From NCBI RefSeq assembly GCF_004349055.1, contig NZ_SMKX01000004.1, positions 62,001-126,000 on the forward strand: a stretch of 64,000 nt of DNA. The letters run 5' to 3'. The DNA is from Kribbella antibiotica (lineage in GTDB: Bacteria > Actinomycetota > Actinomycetes > Propionibacteriales > Kribbellaceae). The notes below the pieces were generated by a model that was not told the DNA's origin, did no database searches, and saw only the letters and a list, made by a program, of their open reading frames with translations. Positions 42,832 through 51,534 of the stretch are shown here, in pieces. The first letter of the stretch is position 1; each line of letters begins with the position of its first letter. The translations under genes were made by a program, and so were the position numbers.

Positions 42832-42859
42832 GAACATATGTTCGATAGTGATGTAGGCT
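42832..42859 (+). promoter_or_regulatory. SOS-like palindrome and -10 box of the XRE gene
   Basis: GAACATATGTTC (42832-42843) is a perfect palindrome. In context, TAGAAC-ATAT-GTTCGA matches the Gram-positive LexA box (TCGAAC-N4-GTTCGA) at all but one base. TAGGCT (42854-42859) follows, six bases before ATG 42866. It could bind LexA or the XRE protein itself. Confidence 0.6.
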
Positions 42860-42865
42860 GCTGCT

Positions 42866-43738
42866 ATGGCGGGGCAAGGTGTGGTGGGGCCGACGGCTTT
42901 GCGGATGATGCTGGGCAGTCATCTGCGGCGGTTGCGTGAGCGGGCTGAAGTTAGCCGCACTGATGCCGGCTGGGCGATCCGGGCGTCGGAATCGAAGATC
43001 AGCAGACTGGAGCTTGGCCGGGTCGGCTTCAAGGAGCGGGATGTCGAGGACCTCCTCAGCCTGTACGGCGTGAGTGACGCTCGCGAGCGTGATCGGCTCC
43101 TTGAGCTGGCCCGCGAGGCGAATAGTCGCGGCTGGTGGCATCGGTACGGCGATGTCACGCCGGACTGGTTCGATGCGTATCTGGGGTTGGAAGCGGCCGC
43201 GGAGTTGATCCGGACCTACGAGATCCAGTTCGTGCCAGGGCTGTTGCAGACTGCGGAGTATGCGCGGGCTGTGGCGCAGTTGACGGCCGGGGCTCCTCGG
43301 GAGACTGAGGACATCGAGCGGATTGTTGCCCTGCGCGGTCGTCGGCAGCGAGTGCTTGATCGGGAGCCGCCGCTGAAGTTGTGGGCGGTCGTCGAGGAGT
43401 CGGCACTGCGCCGGCCGATCGGCGGGAAGGACGTCCTCCGTCAGCAGTTGGCTGCGTTGCGCGAGGCGGCTCACCAGCCGAACATCACCTTGCAGATCAT
43501 CCCGCTGGAAGGTCCCGGTCACGCGGCCACCGGCGGCGCCTTCAGTCTGATGCGCTTCCCGCAGCGGGATCTACCGGATGTCGTCTATCTGGAGCACCTC
43601 ACCAGCGCGCTCTACCTGGACAAACGCGACGACGTCGAGCACTACACGCGGGTCCTCGATCACCTTGCCGCCACCGGTCCCCCGCCCCAGCAGACCGACG
43701 CCCAGCTCGTTGCCCTTCTCGACCGCGTCAGCCACTGA
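42866..43738 (+). CDS. XRE-family regulator with DUF5753 (Scr1-type) domain
   Basis: The 290-residue protein has an N-terminal lambda-type helix-turn-helix (LRRLRERAEVSRTDAGWAIR, SESKISRLELG) at about 19-55, and a C-terminal DUF5753 domain (EIQFVPGLLQTAEYARAV ... VVYLEHLTSALYLD). In streptomycetes such proteins pair with a small DUF397 gene. No DUF397 gene is next to it here, where the next gene is on the other strand. It probably acts in development or metabolite control. A LexA-like box stands in its promoter. Confidence 0.9.
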   Translation: MAGQGVVGPTALRMMLGSHLRRLRERAEVSRTDAGWAIRASESKISRLELGRVGFKERDVEDLLSLYGVSDARERDRLLELAREANSRGWWHRYGDVTPDWFDAYLGLEAAAELIRTYEIQFVPGLLQTAEYARAVAQLTAGAPRETEDIERIVALRGRRQRVLDREPPLKLWAVVEESALRRPIGGKDVLRQQLAALREAAHQPNITLQIIPLEGPGHAATGGAFSLMRFPQRDLPDVVYLEHLTSALYLDKRDDVEHYTRVLDHLAATGPPPQQTDAQLVALLDRVSH

Positions 43739-43756
43739 CCGCTCACCACTGTGCTG

Positions 43757-44566
43757 CTACCACTGCGGGCCCGCCGCGACGAGAGCCTGTACGTCGGCCA
43801 GCCGCATCGTGGCGGGGTCGAGGTCGGTCAGCCCCCACGTCGCGCCCGCTGCTTCGAACGCCTTCGGATCCATCCCGGGCTCCAATGCGACCACCACATC
43901 GAATCCCTCCGGCAGCGCCTCCGTGCCGAACGTCTGCCGCAGGCGATCGGTCGCGACGGCCAACTCATCGGCCGACGACAGGTTCACCGGGAAGAATCCG
44001 TCGTACTGGGCAGCTCGCAAGATCGGCTTGCGATTGCCCGGGAACCCCGCGACCCAGATCGGTACCTGCCCCTGCGCCGGCCGCGGGAGCAACCGCACGT
44101 CGTCCACCCGATAGTGCTTCCCGTGATGCACAACCGGCTCACCACTCCAGCCGGCCCGCAGAATCTCCAGCGACTCATCCAACTGCTCGGCGCGAATCCG
44201 GTCATCCACCGTCTCACCGGTCCGCGAATACTCCCCCGCGAAGCGATCACTCCCCAGCCCGACGCCCAACGTCAGTCGCCCGCCACTCAGCACATCCAGC
44301 GTCGCAGTCTCCTTCACCAGCTTCACCGGCCGCCGCCGCGCAACCGGCGTCACCATCGGGCCGATCCGCAGCCGTTCAGTCGCACACGCGACCGCCGCGA
44401 GCGTGATCCACGGATCCGCCACCGCCTGGATCGGCTCCCGCCACCACAACTGATCCCAAACGAACAGCCCATCCCACCCGGCCTCTTCAGCCGAGGCCGC
44501 CAGCCGCGCCACCACCAACGGATCCGCCAACTCGTCGAACAACGGCAACCACACCGCGGCGCGCAT
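43757..44566 (-). CDS. LLM-class flavin/F420-dependent oxidoreductase
   Basis: The 269-residue protein has the TIM-barrel pattern of luciferase-like monooxygenases: EEAGWDGLFVWDQ, ACATERLRIGPMVTPV and ATLDVLSGGRLTLGVGLG. It probably uses F420 or FMN. ATG 44566 overlaps the stop of the RdmC-like gene in a TGATG junction, so both form an operon driven by the duplicated LysR cassette at 45401. Substrate unknown. Confidence 0.87.
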   Translation of the reverse strand: MRAAVWLPLFDELADPLVVARLAASAEEAGWDGLFVWDQLWWREPIQAVADPWITLAAVACATERLRIGPMVTPVARRRPVKLVKETATLDVLSGGRLTLGVGLGSDRFAGEYSRTGETVDDRIRAEQLDESLEILRAGWSGEPVVHHGKHYRVDDVRLLPRPAQGQVPIWVAGFPGNRKPILRAAQYDGFFPVNLSSADELAVATDRLRQTFGTEALPEGFDVVVALEPGMDPKAFEAAGATWGLTDLDPATMRLADVQALVAAGPQW

Positions 44567-45393
44567 CAGCGAGCGTCCGTCTGCTCAACCAGCGCAGCGA
44601 GGAACGGCTCCCACAGCGGTTCCGGAATCCCATGCCCCGCACCCTCGATCACCACGAGCTTCCCGCCCGGCACCGCGTCCCGCAGCGCTTGACCATGCGC
44701 CAACGGAAAGACCGGATCGCGCGACCCATGCACGACGAGCACCGGCATCGTGAGCTCACCGAATCCCCCGCCCTGCGGACCATCGAACTTCATCGCATAG
44801 TGGTTCGTCAGCGACGCCTCAAAGTTCGTCGCCCGCGCAATGTCACTCCGGACCAAGACCCGCGCAGCGGCCTCGTCGAACACCCCCGCCGACTCCGCCT
44901 CGATCGCCCGTACGACGTACTCCTCGACGGCGGCCGAGTCGCCGAAGTCCGGCGTACTGAAGCGCGGGAAGTCATCGGAGGGCGGCGGCAGTTCGTCGTC
45001 CCCGGTCGTCGTCGAGACGAAAGTCAGCGACGCAACCCGCGACGCGTGGTCGACCCCGAGGTGAAGGCCGGTGCCGCCTGACATCGACTGCGCCACCACG
45101 TGCGCCCGCTCAACCCCCAGCGCATCGAGCAGGCCGATCGCGTCAGCCGCCAGATCACTCATCGCGTACGGTGGCTCGCCGACTGGGTAGGTGGTCGAGC
45201 GGCCGGTGTCGCGCTGGTCGTAGCGGATCACGTACCGGCCGCGGGCGGCGAGCTTCGCGCAGAACGCGGTCTCCCACCACAGCATCGACGCCGAGGCGCC
45301 GTGGATCAGCAGCACCGCCGGATCGGCCGCGTCGCCGAACGTCTCCGCCCACAGTTCCACACCGTTGACCTTGAACAGCTTCTCTGTCGTCAT
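44566..45393 (-). CDS. RdmC-like alpha/beta hydrolase
   Basis: The 275-residue hydrolase has the oxyanion segment LIHGASAS, the RdmC-type YDQRDTGRS, the nucleophile elbow AQSMSGG (Ser), and the histidine in GAGHGIP. RdmC-like enzymes are carboxyl or methyl esterases of natural products. The start ATG 45393 is leaderless, seven bases from TAGCGT. The promoter region copies that of the MFS gene at 920, so LysR control is expected. Operon with the LLM gene. Confidence 0.85.
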   Translation of the reverse strand: MTTEKLFKVNGVELWAETFGDAADPAVLLIHGASASMLWWETAFCAKLAARGRYVIRYDQRDTGRSTTYPVGEPPYAMSDLAADAIGLLDALGVERAHVVAQSMSGGTGLHLGVDHASRVASLTFVSTTTGDDELPPPSDDFPRFSTPDFGDSAAVEEYVVRAIEAESAGVFDEAAARVLVRSDIARATNFEASLTNHYAMKFDGPQGGGFGELTMPVLVVHGSRDPVFPLAHGQALRDAVPGGKLVVIEGAGHGIPEPLWEPFLAALVEQTDAR

Positions 45394-45400
45394 GAGTACG

Positions 45401-45455
45401 ACGCTAGAGCGCTCCCGGCATCACGAAAAGCGATTGTTTGCGATCGAATCAATCG
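45401..45455 (-). promoter_or_regulatory. Duplicate LysR operator and promoter of the RdmC-like hydrolase
   Basis: The perfect inverted repeat CGATTG-N13-CAATCG at 45431-45455 is followed on the minus strand by TTTTCG, 17 bases, TAGCGT (45401-45406), seven bases and ATG 45393. The distance from repeat to ATG is 37 bases, exactly as at 858-920. The shared stretch AAACAATCGCTTTTC and the GCTCTAGCGTCG block are identical in both. Confidence 0.8.
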
Positions 45456-45469
45456 TCAACCGCGATAGC

Positions 45470-45591
45470 AGCTCGAGCCGGCACTCCCGGCCCGGGAGAT
45501 CTACTTGCTGTGGCAGGCCGGCCGCACCCATTCGCCGTTGGCGGCGCACGCGATCAAGATCGCGCGACGGGTGGCGGCCGGCCTCACCTGA
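45470..45591 (+). pseudogene. Relic of a divergent LysR gene (C-terminal fragment)
   Basis: The plus-strand frame ending TGA 45591 reads QLEPALPAREIYLLWQAGRT, then HSPLAAHAIKIARRVAAGLT. It aligns with the LysR of 1-837 at LEPAPTRGIYLHWPANAAQS. No start codon exists, and a TAG lies just upstream (45466-45468). A degraded -10 (GATAGC, 45464-45469) stands eight bases from the operator, exactly where the LysR at 837 has TATAGT. The gene was evidently deleted from near its start to about 40 codons from its end. The fragment abuts the DUF1906 gene's stop at 45592. Confidence 0.8.
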
Positions 45592-47607
45592 TCAGCTGAC
45601 GGTGAGCACCTTGGACGGCGTCTGCGTCCCCTGGTGATCTGCGTCCGGCAGCCACACGACGCGGTAGGTGTACGTGCCCTTGGCAGTCGGCTTGACGACG
45701 AACGAGTACTTGCCGTTCGCGCTCAGCACACCCGTCCCCGCCGCTGCCCAGCTCGTGCCGGACTTGCGCTGCAGGTGTGCCCTGGTGCCCTGGTGTGCAG
45801 GCGTGAGGTAGCCATAGAAGTTGCTCGTGGCCCCCAACTTGATCGCCGCCGGGACCAGGTACGACGAGATCCCCGGCCGCACCTCGACCAGCGCCACCGC
45901 GCTCCGTGTGCCAAGCACACCCGCGTTGCCGTTGTGGCCCCACTGGTAATGCGTAGAGGGAGTCGGCTTCTGCACCGACGTCGCCACACCGTTCGCATCC
46001 GACGTCACCGTGGCAACCGCCGCGTACGCGGTAGCGTTCTTCGCCTTCGCGTAAAGCACGATCGGTGCACCGGCCAGCGGGCTACCGTCCAGCTTGGTGA
46101 CAGTCGTCGACACCGTGACCGAGCCGCCGTACGTGATCCAGGCCCCGCTTGTCGTCACGGTCGCCTTCGTCCCGACCAGCTGCACGTCGGCACCCGTGCT
46201 GACCTTGCCCGTGCTGTCCTTCACCCACGCACGGAACGCGTAGCTGGCCGAGTTCGCCAACCGGGTCATCGCGTAGACACTCGCGGTCCCCGTGTAGACC
46301 GACGTACCGGAAGTCAGCAACGGCGGCGGCGTCGAGCCAACAGCCGTACGAACCATGACCGTCGAGCTGGCCGGCTTCGTCCAGCGCAGAGTCGCGGCAG
46401 ACACCCCACCCGTGACCGAGAAGCCGGTCACCGGCTCCGGCGGCGCGGTCAGGTCGACGCGGTTCTTGTCGATCTGCAGCGTCACTCCGGCATTGGTTTC
46501 GGAGACGTCACCGGTGTGCTGGTGGACGCGCTCGTGGTTCGTCCACGTGGTCGCCGGGATGAACCGGCTGGTGCCGATCGGCGTCGAGCCCCAGTGCGCG
46601 AACCACAGATTGTCGGGCCGCGTGTACGTCGTACCGGTGAAGTTGCTCGCCAGGTCAGCGCCACCAGAGCTGGCCGACACGTAGGCGCCGCCCTGGTATC
46701 CGCGAGCGTGCAGCTCCTGTGTCCACCCGCTCAGGTAGGACAGCACGGCCGACTTGCAGGCCGCGGTCGAGGTGTAGTGCTCGACGTCGCTGTAGATCGC
46801 GCTGCGCTGGGCAAACCCGAGCGCCTGCGCGGCGGTAACTGCGGCCGCCGCGGCAGTCTTGCCCTGGCCCAGTGCGGTCGCCGGGTCAGCGGACATCTTC
46901 TTTGCAGCGCTGAAGTTCGAGCAAGGCGCCTGCAGGCCGACATCGACCAGCAAGAACTGCCAGCCGTTGGCCGCGTTCGCGGTCACCCAGTCAGGGGTCA
47001 GGTTCGCCTGGTCACAAGCGCGGACAGCGCCGCTGATGTAGATGCCAACCGCCTGGTACGACGGCTTCCAGGCATCCATCGTGGTCTGCGGCGGCGCCGA
47101 ACAAGTGTCGAAAGCGTCCCCCACCAAGTTGCCGGTAGCAACCACCGACGGCGCGACCGCGGCCGGCTGAGCAGCCTGCGCAGCCCGGGCCTTCGAGGTG
47201 GCGCGCCCGGAGCCGAGGATCGCTGCGGCCGAGCTCTCTGCACCTGGTTCGTAGTACGCCGTCGCCTGTACGCCGGCCTCTGGGATCGCCCGGCGCAAAA
47301 GCCCCGGAGTGGACGGCGTCGCCGTGGCGAGCGGCTCAAGCACCAGCCCCTCGCTGCGGCCGACCACATGCGCCGGACACTTCGCCTGCGCCGTACTGCG
47401 GCCAAGGTAGACGGCCGCCCGGTCGAACCGGACACAAGCGGTTGGGTCAGCGGTCAGGTCAACCACGGCCCAGTCCGAAGGCACAGTCACCTGGTAGCCG
47501 CGGTACGAAACCGTTCGGGTCTCTCCTGCAGCGGCGGGGCCGACGGCGGCAACGCCGGCGACCAGTCCGAGGGCGAGTGCGACCACCCCGGGTCTGAACA
47601 ACCTCAC
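45592..47607 (-). CDS. Secreted DUF1906 (glycoside-hydrolase-like) protein with Ig-like domains
   Basis: The 671-residue protein has a Sec signal peptide (MRLFRPGVVALALGLVAG, cleavage near AAAG, about residue 28). A DUF1906 domain with a GH25-like barrel fold follows at about 165-395 (YQAVGIYISGAVRACDQANL ... QFLLVDVGLQ ... SAIYSDVEHYT ... HQHTGDVSETNAGVTLQIDKN). After it come a fibronectin-type segment and two strand-rich Ig-like modules (STTVTKLDGSPLAGAPIVLY; VPAAIKLGATSNFYGYLTP). It is probably exported and may bind or cleave cell-wall or foreign glycans; activity is not established. GTG start with GAGGAG upstream. Confidence 0.88.
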   Translation of the reverse strand: MRLFRPGVVALALGLVAGVAAVGPAAAGETRTVSYRGYQVTVPSDWAVVDLTADPTACVRFDRAAVYLGRSTAQAKCPAHVVGRSEGLVLEPLATATPSTPGLLRRAIPEAGVQATAYYEPGAESSAAAILGSGRATSKARAAQAAQPAAVAPSVVATGNLVGDAFDTCSAPPQTTMDAWKPSYQAVGIYISGAVRACDQANLTPDWVTANAANGWQFLLVDVGLQAPCSNFSAAKKMSADPATALGQGKTAAAAAVTAAQALGFAQRSAIYSDVEHYTSTAACKSAVLSYLSGWTQELHARGYQGGAYVSASSGGADLASNFTGTTYTRPDNLWFAHWGSTPIGTSRFIPATTWTNHERVHQHTGDVSETNAGVTLQIDKNRVDLTAPPEPVTGFSVTGGVSAATLRWTKPASSTVMVRTAVGSTPPPLLTSGTSVYTGTASVYAMTRLANSASYAFRAWVKDSTGKVSTGADVQLVGTKATVTTSGAWITYGGSVTVSTTVTKLDGSPLAGAPIVLYAKAKNATAYAAVATVTSDANGVATSVQKPTPSTHYQWGHNGNAGVLGTRSAVALVEVRPGISSYLVPAAIKLGATSNFYGYLTPAHQGTRAHLQRKSGTSWAAAGTGVLSANGKYSFVVKPTAKGTYTYRVVWLPDADHQGTQTPSKVLTVS

Positions 47608-47881
47608 AACAGCTCCTCACATCTGACGGACGGCCAAGCCCGACGAGAAGCCATAGCTGCGGAGCTCCCCCAGGCCCGATCCTTCTTCCCCCAAGTCAAG
47701 CTGCGTCGGGACGCCGCTGTCGAAGAGCATTCAGCACTCGACTCGATGCTCGGAGACTATCGCTGCCCGGAGCCCGTGAGACCCCGATTGCACTAAGTGG
47801 CAATCAATTCGCGGATCTCGCTTTCGGTCCAGGGGTGGGTCGGTCGGCGATGCCGCGGGTGATCCGGCCTAAGATTCCGCG
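47608..47881. other. Divergent intergenic region between DUF1906 gene and lexA paralogue
   Basis: The 274 bases hold the DUF1906 Shine-Dalgarno at one end and TAAGAT (47870-47875) at the other. I see no GAAC-N4-GTTC LexA box, which is notable upstream of a LexA gene; the nearest approach is CGAAGAGCATTC near 47719. Confidence 0.5.
47870..47875 (+). promoter_or_regulatory. -10 box of the LexA-family gene
   Basis: TAAGAT lies six bases before GTG 47882, without a Shine-Dalgarno. Confidence 0.5.
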
Positions 47882-48535
47882 GTGACTGATCACGATCCTT
47901 TCGGCGACCTCGACGCGAACGCACTCCCGGAGCGCCAGCAAAAGATCCTGGTGGTGATCCGTGACTGGGTGCAGCGCCACGGGTACTCGCCGAGCAGCCG
48001 GCAGATCGGTGACGCGGTCGGCCTGCGGTCGTCGTCGTCGGTCTCCAAACATCTGGCGAGCCTGGAAGACAAGGGCTTTCTGAACCGCAGCTCGTCGGTC
48101 TCCCGCCCGATGGACGTACGGAAGTTCCTGCCCGAGTCGGCCGCCCGCGAGGACAACGGCGCGAACGTCTCGGTCCCGGTCGTCGGTGACATCGCCGCCG
48201 GTACGCCGATCTCCGCGATCGAGCACCTGGACGACGTCATGCAACTCCCCCGCGAACTCACCGGCCGCGGCAACGTCTTCGGCCTGCGCGTCCGCGGCGA
48301 GTCGATGATCGACGCGGCCATCTGCGACGGCGACATCGTCGTGATCCGCCAGCAGCACGAGGCGCACTCGGGCCAGATCGTCGCCGCGATGATCGACGAA
48401 GAGGCGACCGTGAAGGTCTACAAGCGCCGCAACGGCCACGTCTTCCTCGAGCCGCGCAACCCGGCGTTCGACGTCATCGACGGCGACAACGCCGCGATCC
48501 TCGGCGTCGTCGTGTCGGTCCTGCGCACGGTCTGA
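47882..48535 (+). CDS. lexA: LexA-family repressor, probably a paralogue
   Basis: The 217-residue protein has a winged helix at 16-69 (ERQQKILVVIRDWVQRHGYS), a cleavage site Ala106-Gly107 in GDIAAGTP, and the autoprotease dyad Ser141 (RGESM) and Lys178 (ATVKVY). It is thus a self-cleaving LexA/UmuD-type repressor. The recognition helix SSSSVSKHLASL differs from the usual actinobacterial STSSVAHQLKAL, and no classical SOS box stands upstream. So this may be an additional LexA-like protein rather than the main SOS repressor, which could lie elsewhere. Confidence 0.85.
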   Translation: MTDHDPFGDLDANALPERQQKILVVIRDWVQRHGYSPSSRQIGDAVGLRSSSSVSKHLASLEDKGFLNRSSSVSRPMDVRKFLPESAAREDNGANVSVPVVGDIAAGTPISAIEHLDDVMQLPRELTGRGNVFGLRVRGESMIDAAICDGDIVVIRQQHEAHSGQIVAAMIDEEATVKVYKRRNGHVFLEPRNPAFDVIDGDNAAILGVVVSVLRTV

Positions 48536-48540
48536 TCGCT

Positions 48541-49704
48541 TCAGTCCTGGAGCGGTACGACGGTGTAGCCGCGGGCGCGGATCGCCTCGAACCCGCGCTC
48601 CCGGATCTCCGTCGATCCGAACACGGCGACCACCTTCTTGGTGACCAGGTCGAACTCAGGCGGCGCCACCCCGAGCTCACCGAGCACCTTGGTGATGGTC
48701 CTCGTGCAGTGGCTGCAGGTCATATCCGGCACTTCGAACACTTCGGCCGAGGTCTCCGTGGCTGGTGAAGCATGGTCGACCACCGCCTGCGCCACCTCGT
48801 GGTGGCCGAGCAGCCGGACGAACGTTTCGACGAAGGCGTCGGTGACGAGCGCAAGCACGCTGGTGCGACCCTCGTCGTACACCTGGGGACTGCGCGCGAG
48901 GCACCGCGGTCGCTGACCCGGTGCGAGTCGCCGGTACTGCGCTGAGTTCGGGAGCGGGTCGAGGGATTCGTCTTGCGCGTGGGCCAACTGGGCGTCCTTC
49001 ATGGCGCGGAGCGCGACCACGGTGTCGACGGAGTAGCGGACTCGGCCGGCGAACGTGACGAACGAGGCCGGGATCATCCCGCGCCGATAGGTCGAGGCCT
49101 GCAAACCCCAGTACCAAGTGGTCGCGACGGCGTCGAAGATACCGCTCTCGGCGAGTCCACGGGCCAGTTGCGCAGCATCGCCGTACGGGGTCTGGGCTTG
49201 GAGGAAGGCGTGCTGCACGAGCGTTCTGGCGGCGGCGTCGATGCCGGTGCGGAAGACCTCGACCGCGGTCCGGTCGGTGGTAGTTGCCGCCAGCAACTTG
49301 ATCGCGCTCTCCGGCAGCTCCGCCGTACGGCGTGCCAGCTCGGCATCGGCGTCGAGTCGCGCCCACAGCTCGAGGGTGGCCTCGCGCGCGACGATCGGGA
49401 CGACCGCACCGAGCGGGCCGGTGTGGGCGACGTTCACGATGCCGCGGCTGTCGCGCCAGGTGATCCGATGCGTCGCCGAGGTCACCAGGTACGGCGGGCA
49501 GGGGGACATCGACTTCGTCACGTACTCGAGTTGGGCCGCGCCCAGTTGACCACCGAGAACGCGAGCAACCGCTTCCTCGCGATACTCGATCCGTCGATCC
49601 TCGGCCGGTGCCGCCGCGTTCTGCAACAGCCCTGGCACGGCGAGCTCGAACAAGATGCGGGCGACCTCGGAGCGATCGTCCCAGAGACGTGGATCAGTGG
49701 TCAT
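48541..49704 (-). CDS. Protein of unknown function with C-terminal heavy-metal-associated (HMA) domain
   Basis: The 387-residue protein has no recognisable domain in its first 310 residues, which look globular and mostly helical, with [15 protein letters not shown] and [14 protein letters not shown] stretches. The C-terminus (about 318-387) is an HMA module with the metal site MTCSHC, as in CopZ and CopA. It should bind Cu(I) or a similar soft metal. It has a good Shine-Dalgarno (GGGAGG). Divergent from the CDF gene at 49801. The pairing suggests metal homeostasis, but nothing shows the role of the large domain. Confidence 0.7.
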   Translation of the reverse strand: MTTDPRLWDDRSEVARILFELAVPGLLQNAAAPAEDRRIEYREEAVARVLGGQLGAAQLEYVTKSMSPCPPYLVTSATHRITWRDSRGIVNVAHTGPLGAVVPIVAREATLELWARLDADAELARRTAELPESAIKLLAATTTDRTAVEVFRTGIDAAARTLVQHAFLQAQTPYGDAAQLARGLAESGIFDAVATTWYWGLQASTYRRGMIPASFVTFAGRVRYSVDTVVALRAMKDAQLAHAQDESLDPLPNSAQYRRLAPGQRPRCLARSPQVYDEGRTSVLALVTDAFVETFVRLLGHHEVAQAVVDHASPATETSAEVFEVPDMTCSHCTRTITKVLGELGVAPPEFDLVTKKVVAVFGSTEIRERGFEAIRARGYTVVPLQD

Positions 49705-49787
49705 CGGCGCCTCCCGGGGACTCCAACGGCACCACCGAGTCTAGGAACTGCCGCCGCGTCGGGCGTCGTCACGCGGCGTGTCCGGTC

Positions 49788-49793
49788 TACTGT
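49788..49793 (+). promoter_or_regulatory. -10 box of the CDF gene, leaderless start
   Basis: TACTGT stands seven bases before GTG 49801. Confidence 0.45.
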
Positions 49794-49800
49794 CGAACCC

Positions 49801-50787
49801 GTGAGCAGCACGCAGGCAGACAGCACCGAGGCCGGCAGCGGCGAGTCGAACGGCGGCGAGAGCCTCATCACCGTGATCGTCGCCCTGACCGCGAACATCC
49901 TGATCGCCATCGCCAAGACCGTCGTCGCCGTGATCACCGCATCCGCGTCGATGGTCGCCGAAGCCGCCCACTCCTGGGCCGACGCCGGCAACGAGGTCTT
50001 CCTCCTGATCGGCGAACGCCGCGCCGCCAAACCCGCCGACGCCACCCACCCACTCGGGTACGGCCGGGTCGGGTACATCTGGTCGATGTTCGCCGCCTTC
50101 GGCCTGTTTGCCGTCGGCGCCGCCGTCTCGGTCTGGCACGGCATCCAAGCGCTCCGCAGCGGCGAGGCCGAAGAAGCCTCCTACACCTGGGCGTACGCCG
50201 TACTGGGTGTGTCCTTCATTCTCGAAGGCATCTCCTTCGCCCAAGCCCTCCGCCAGACGAAGTCCGCAGCCTCCCTGCGCCACGTCCGCCCCCTGCAGTA
50301 CGTGAAGGCGACCTCCAACCCGATCCTGCGAGCAGTCTTCGTCGAAGACCTGGTCGCCCTGATCGGCATCCTGGTCGCCGCCCTCGGCATCGCGCTGCAC
50401 CAACTCACCGGCAACGCCGCCTGGGACGCCATCGGCTCCATCGTCGTCGGCCTCCTCCTCGGCTTCGTCGCCCTCTTCCTGATCAGCCGCAACATGGATT
50501 TCCTCACCGGCGAAACCGTCAGCCCCACCGCCCACAACCGAGCCCTGACCGCCCTCCTCGAACACCACGAGATCGAAGCCGTCAGCTTCCTGCACATGGA
50601 ATGGGTAGGCGCCGACAAAATCTTCCTCGTCGCCGCCGTCGACCTCACCGGCAACGCTCCCGAATCCGACGTGGCCGCCCGCCTCAACACCATCGAAGAC
50701 GCCCTCAACGCCCGCCCCGAAATAGAACGGGCCCTCCTCACCCTCACCCGCCCCGGCGACACCACCCAGCTACTGCCGAGCAGCTAG
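49801..50787 (+). CDS. Cation diffusion facilitator (CDF) family transporter
   Basis: The 328-residue protein begins with about 24 polar residues followed by five or six membrane segments. The metal-binding HSWADAGNE stretch is in helix 2 and [10 protein letters not shown] is in helix 5, and a cytoplasmic domain with strand [18 protein letters not shown] follows. It most resembles the SLC30A9/CzcD-like branch and should export Zn2+ or another divalent metal. GTG 49801 is chosen from position after TACTGT; longer frames upstream are shadows of the divergent HMA gene. The end overlaps the convergent transglycosylase gene by 18 bases. Confidence 0.88.
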   Translation: MSSTQADSTEAGSGESNGGESLITVIVALTANILIAIAKTVVAVITASASMVAEAAHSWADAGNEVFLLIGERRAAKPADATHPLGYGRVGYIWSMFAAFGLFAVGAAVSVWHGIQALRSGEAEEASYTWAYAVLGVSFILEGISFAQALRQTKSAASLRHVRPLQYVKATSNPILRAVFVEDLVALIGILVAALGIALHQLTGNAAWDAIGSIVVGLLLGFVALFLISRNMDFLTGETVSPTAHNRALTALLEHHEIEAVSFLHMEWVGADKIFLVAAVDLTGNAPESDVAARLNTIEDALNARPEIERALLTLTRPGDTTQLLPSS

Positions 50788-51435
50788 CCCTGACTTGTCC
50801 CAGTTGGCGTGCAGCCGGTCCAGGTATGTCTGGGCCTGCGCGCCGGGGTGGGCGCCGCGGGCGAAGGCTCGCATGTTGCCGGCGCCGGTGTTGTAGCCGA
50901 GGGCCAGTAGCTCGTCCTTGGTGAAGGTGGACTTGCGGTGGGTGGGGAGTCGGTTGGCGAGGTCGTGGAGGTGCCAGGCGGCTGCCTCGATGGCGAGCTC
51001 GGGGTGGTCGGGGAGTTCTTCCCATTGGCGCTTGGCGAAGCGGCCGCGTTTGGTTTGGTCGAAGGCGGCGCGGTGCATGTTCGCGATGCCGAAGGACGCG
51101 TCGGGCTTGATGCGCTGCCAGGAACGTTCGAGCTCCGGCGTGTGCGGCTTGTAGTCCTCGTTGTAGAGGATCGCCATCAGCAACTGAGGGCTGATTCCGG
51201 CCTTCTTGGCCGACTTCCGGACCGGTACGGCGAAGTGCGCCGGGTCGTAGTCGTCGTACCAGTTCCCGACCGACCGGTCCGCCGGTGCCGGCTGAGGTGT
51301 TGTCGCCGGCTTCGGCGTGGGCTTGGTCGACACGACGGATTCGCGAGGAGCCGCCTTGGGCTCGTCGTTGTCCCGCGCGCTCCAGACGCCGACCACAAGC
51401 ACACCAGCGATCACAACCCACCAACGCTTACCCAC
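50770..51435 (-). CDS. SLT-type lytic transglycosylase-like protein, membrane-anchored
   Basis: The 221-residue protein has one N-terminal hydrophobic helix ([13 protein letters not shown]), a Pro/Thr-rich linker and an SLT domain with the glutamate in [16 protein letters not shown] and GYNTGAGNM. It likely acts on peptidoglycan outside the membrane. GTG 51435 follows TACGGT (51442-51447) by six bases. The catalytic glutamate assignment is by motif position. Confidence 0.82.
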   Translation of the reverse strand: MGKRWWVVIAGVLVVGVWSARDNDEPKAAPRESVVSTKPTPKPATTPQPAPADRSVGNWYDDYDPAHFAVPVRKSAKKAGISPQLLMAILYNEDYKPHTPELERSWQRIKPDASFGIANMHRAAFDQTKRGRFAKRQWEELPDHPELAIEAAAWHLHDLANRLPTHRKSTFTKDELLALGYNTGAGNMRAFARGAHPGAQAQTYLDRLHANWDKSGLAARQ

Positions 51436-51485
51436 TCACCCACCGTAGCCGTTCCCGGTCGGCGCACCCCTCTAGACATCTGACA

Positions 51486-51515
51486 TTGACGATGTAACAT
51501 CAGAAGTGGCTTATT
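51486..51515 (+). promoter_or_regulatory. Promoter of the diiron oxygenase operon
   Basis: TTGACG (51486-51491) and CTTATT (51510-51515) are separated by 18 bases. GATGTAACATC (51491-51501), an 11-bp inverted repeat, sits between them and would hinder polymerase if bound. ATG 51535 has GGAG upstream. Confidence 0.55.
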
Positions 51516-51534
51516 CCGATGAACGGAGACGACC

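Noticed and set aside
45634-47796. Long plus-strand open frame opposite the DUF1906 gene
   Set aside because: The minus-strand gene has a signal peptide and recognisable domains. The plus frame is Arg/Gly/Ala-rich with no domain.
47608-47881. SOS box in front of the lexA-like gene
   Set aside because: No GAAC-N4-GTTC was found; CGAAGAGCATTC near 47719 differs at several positions and is too far upstream.
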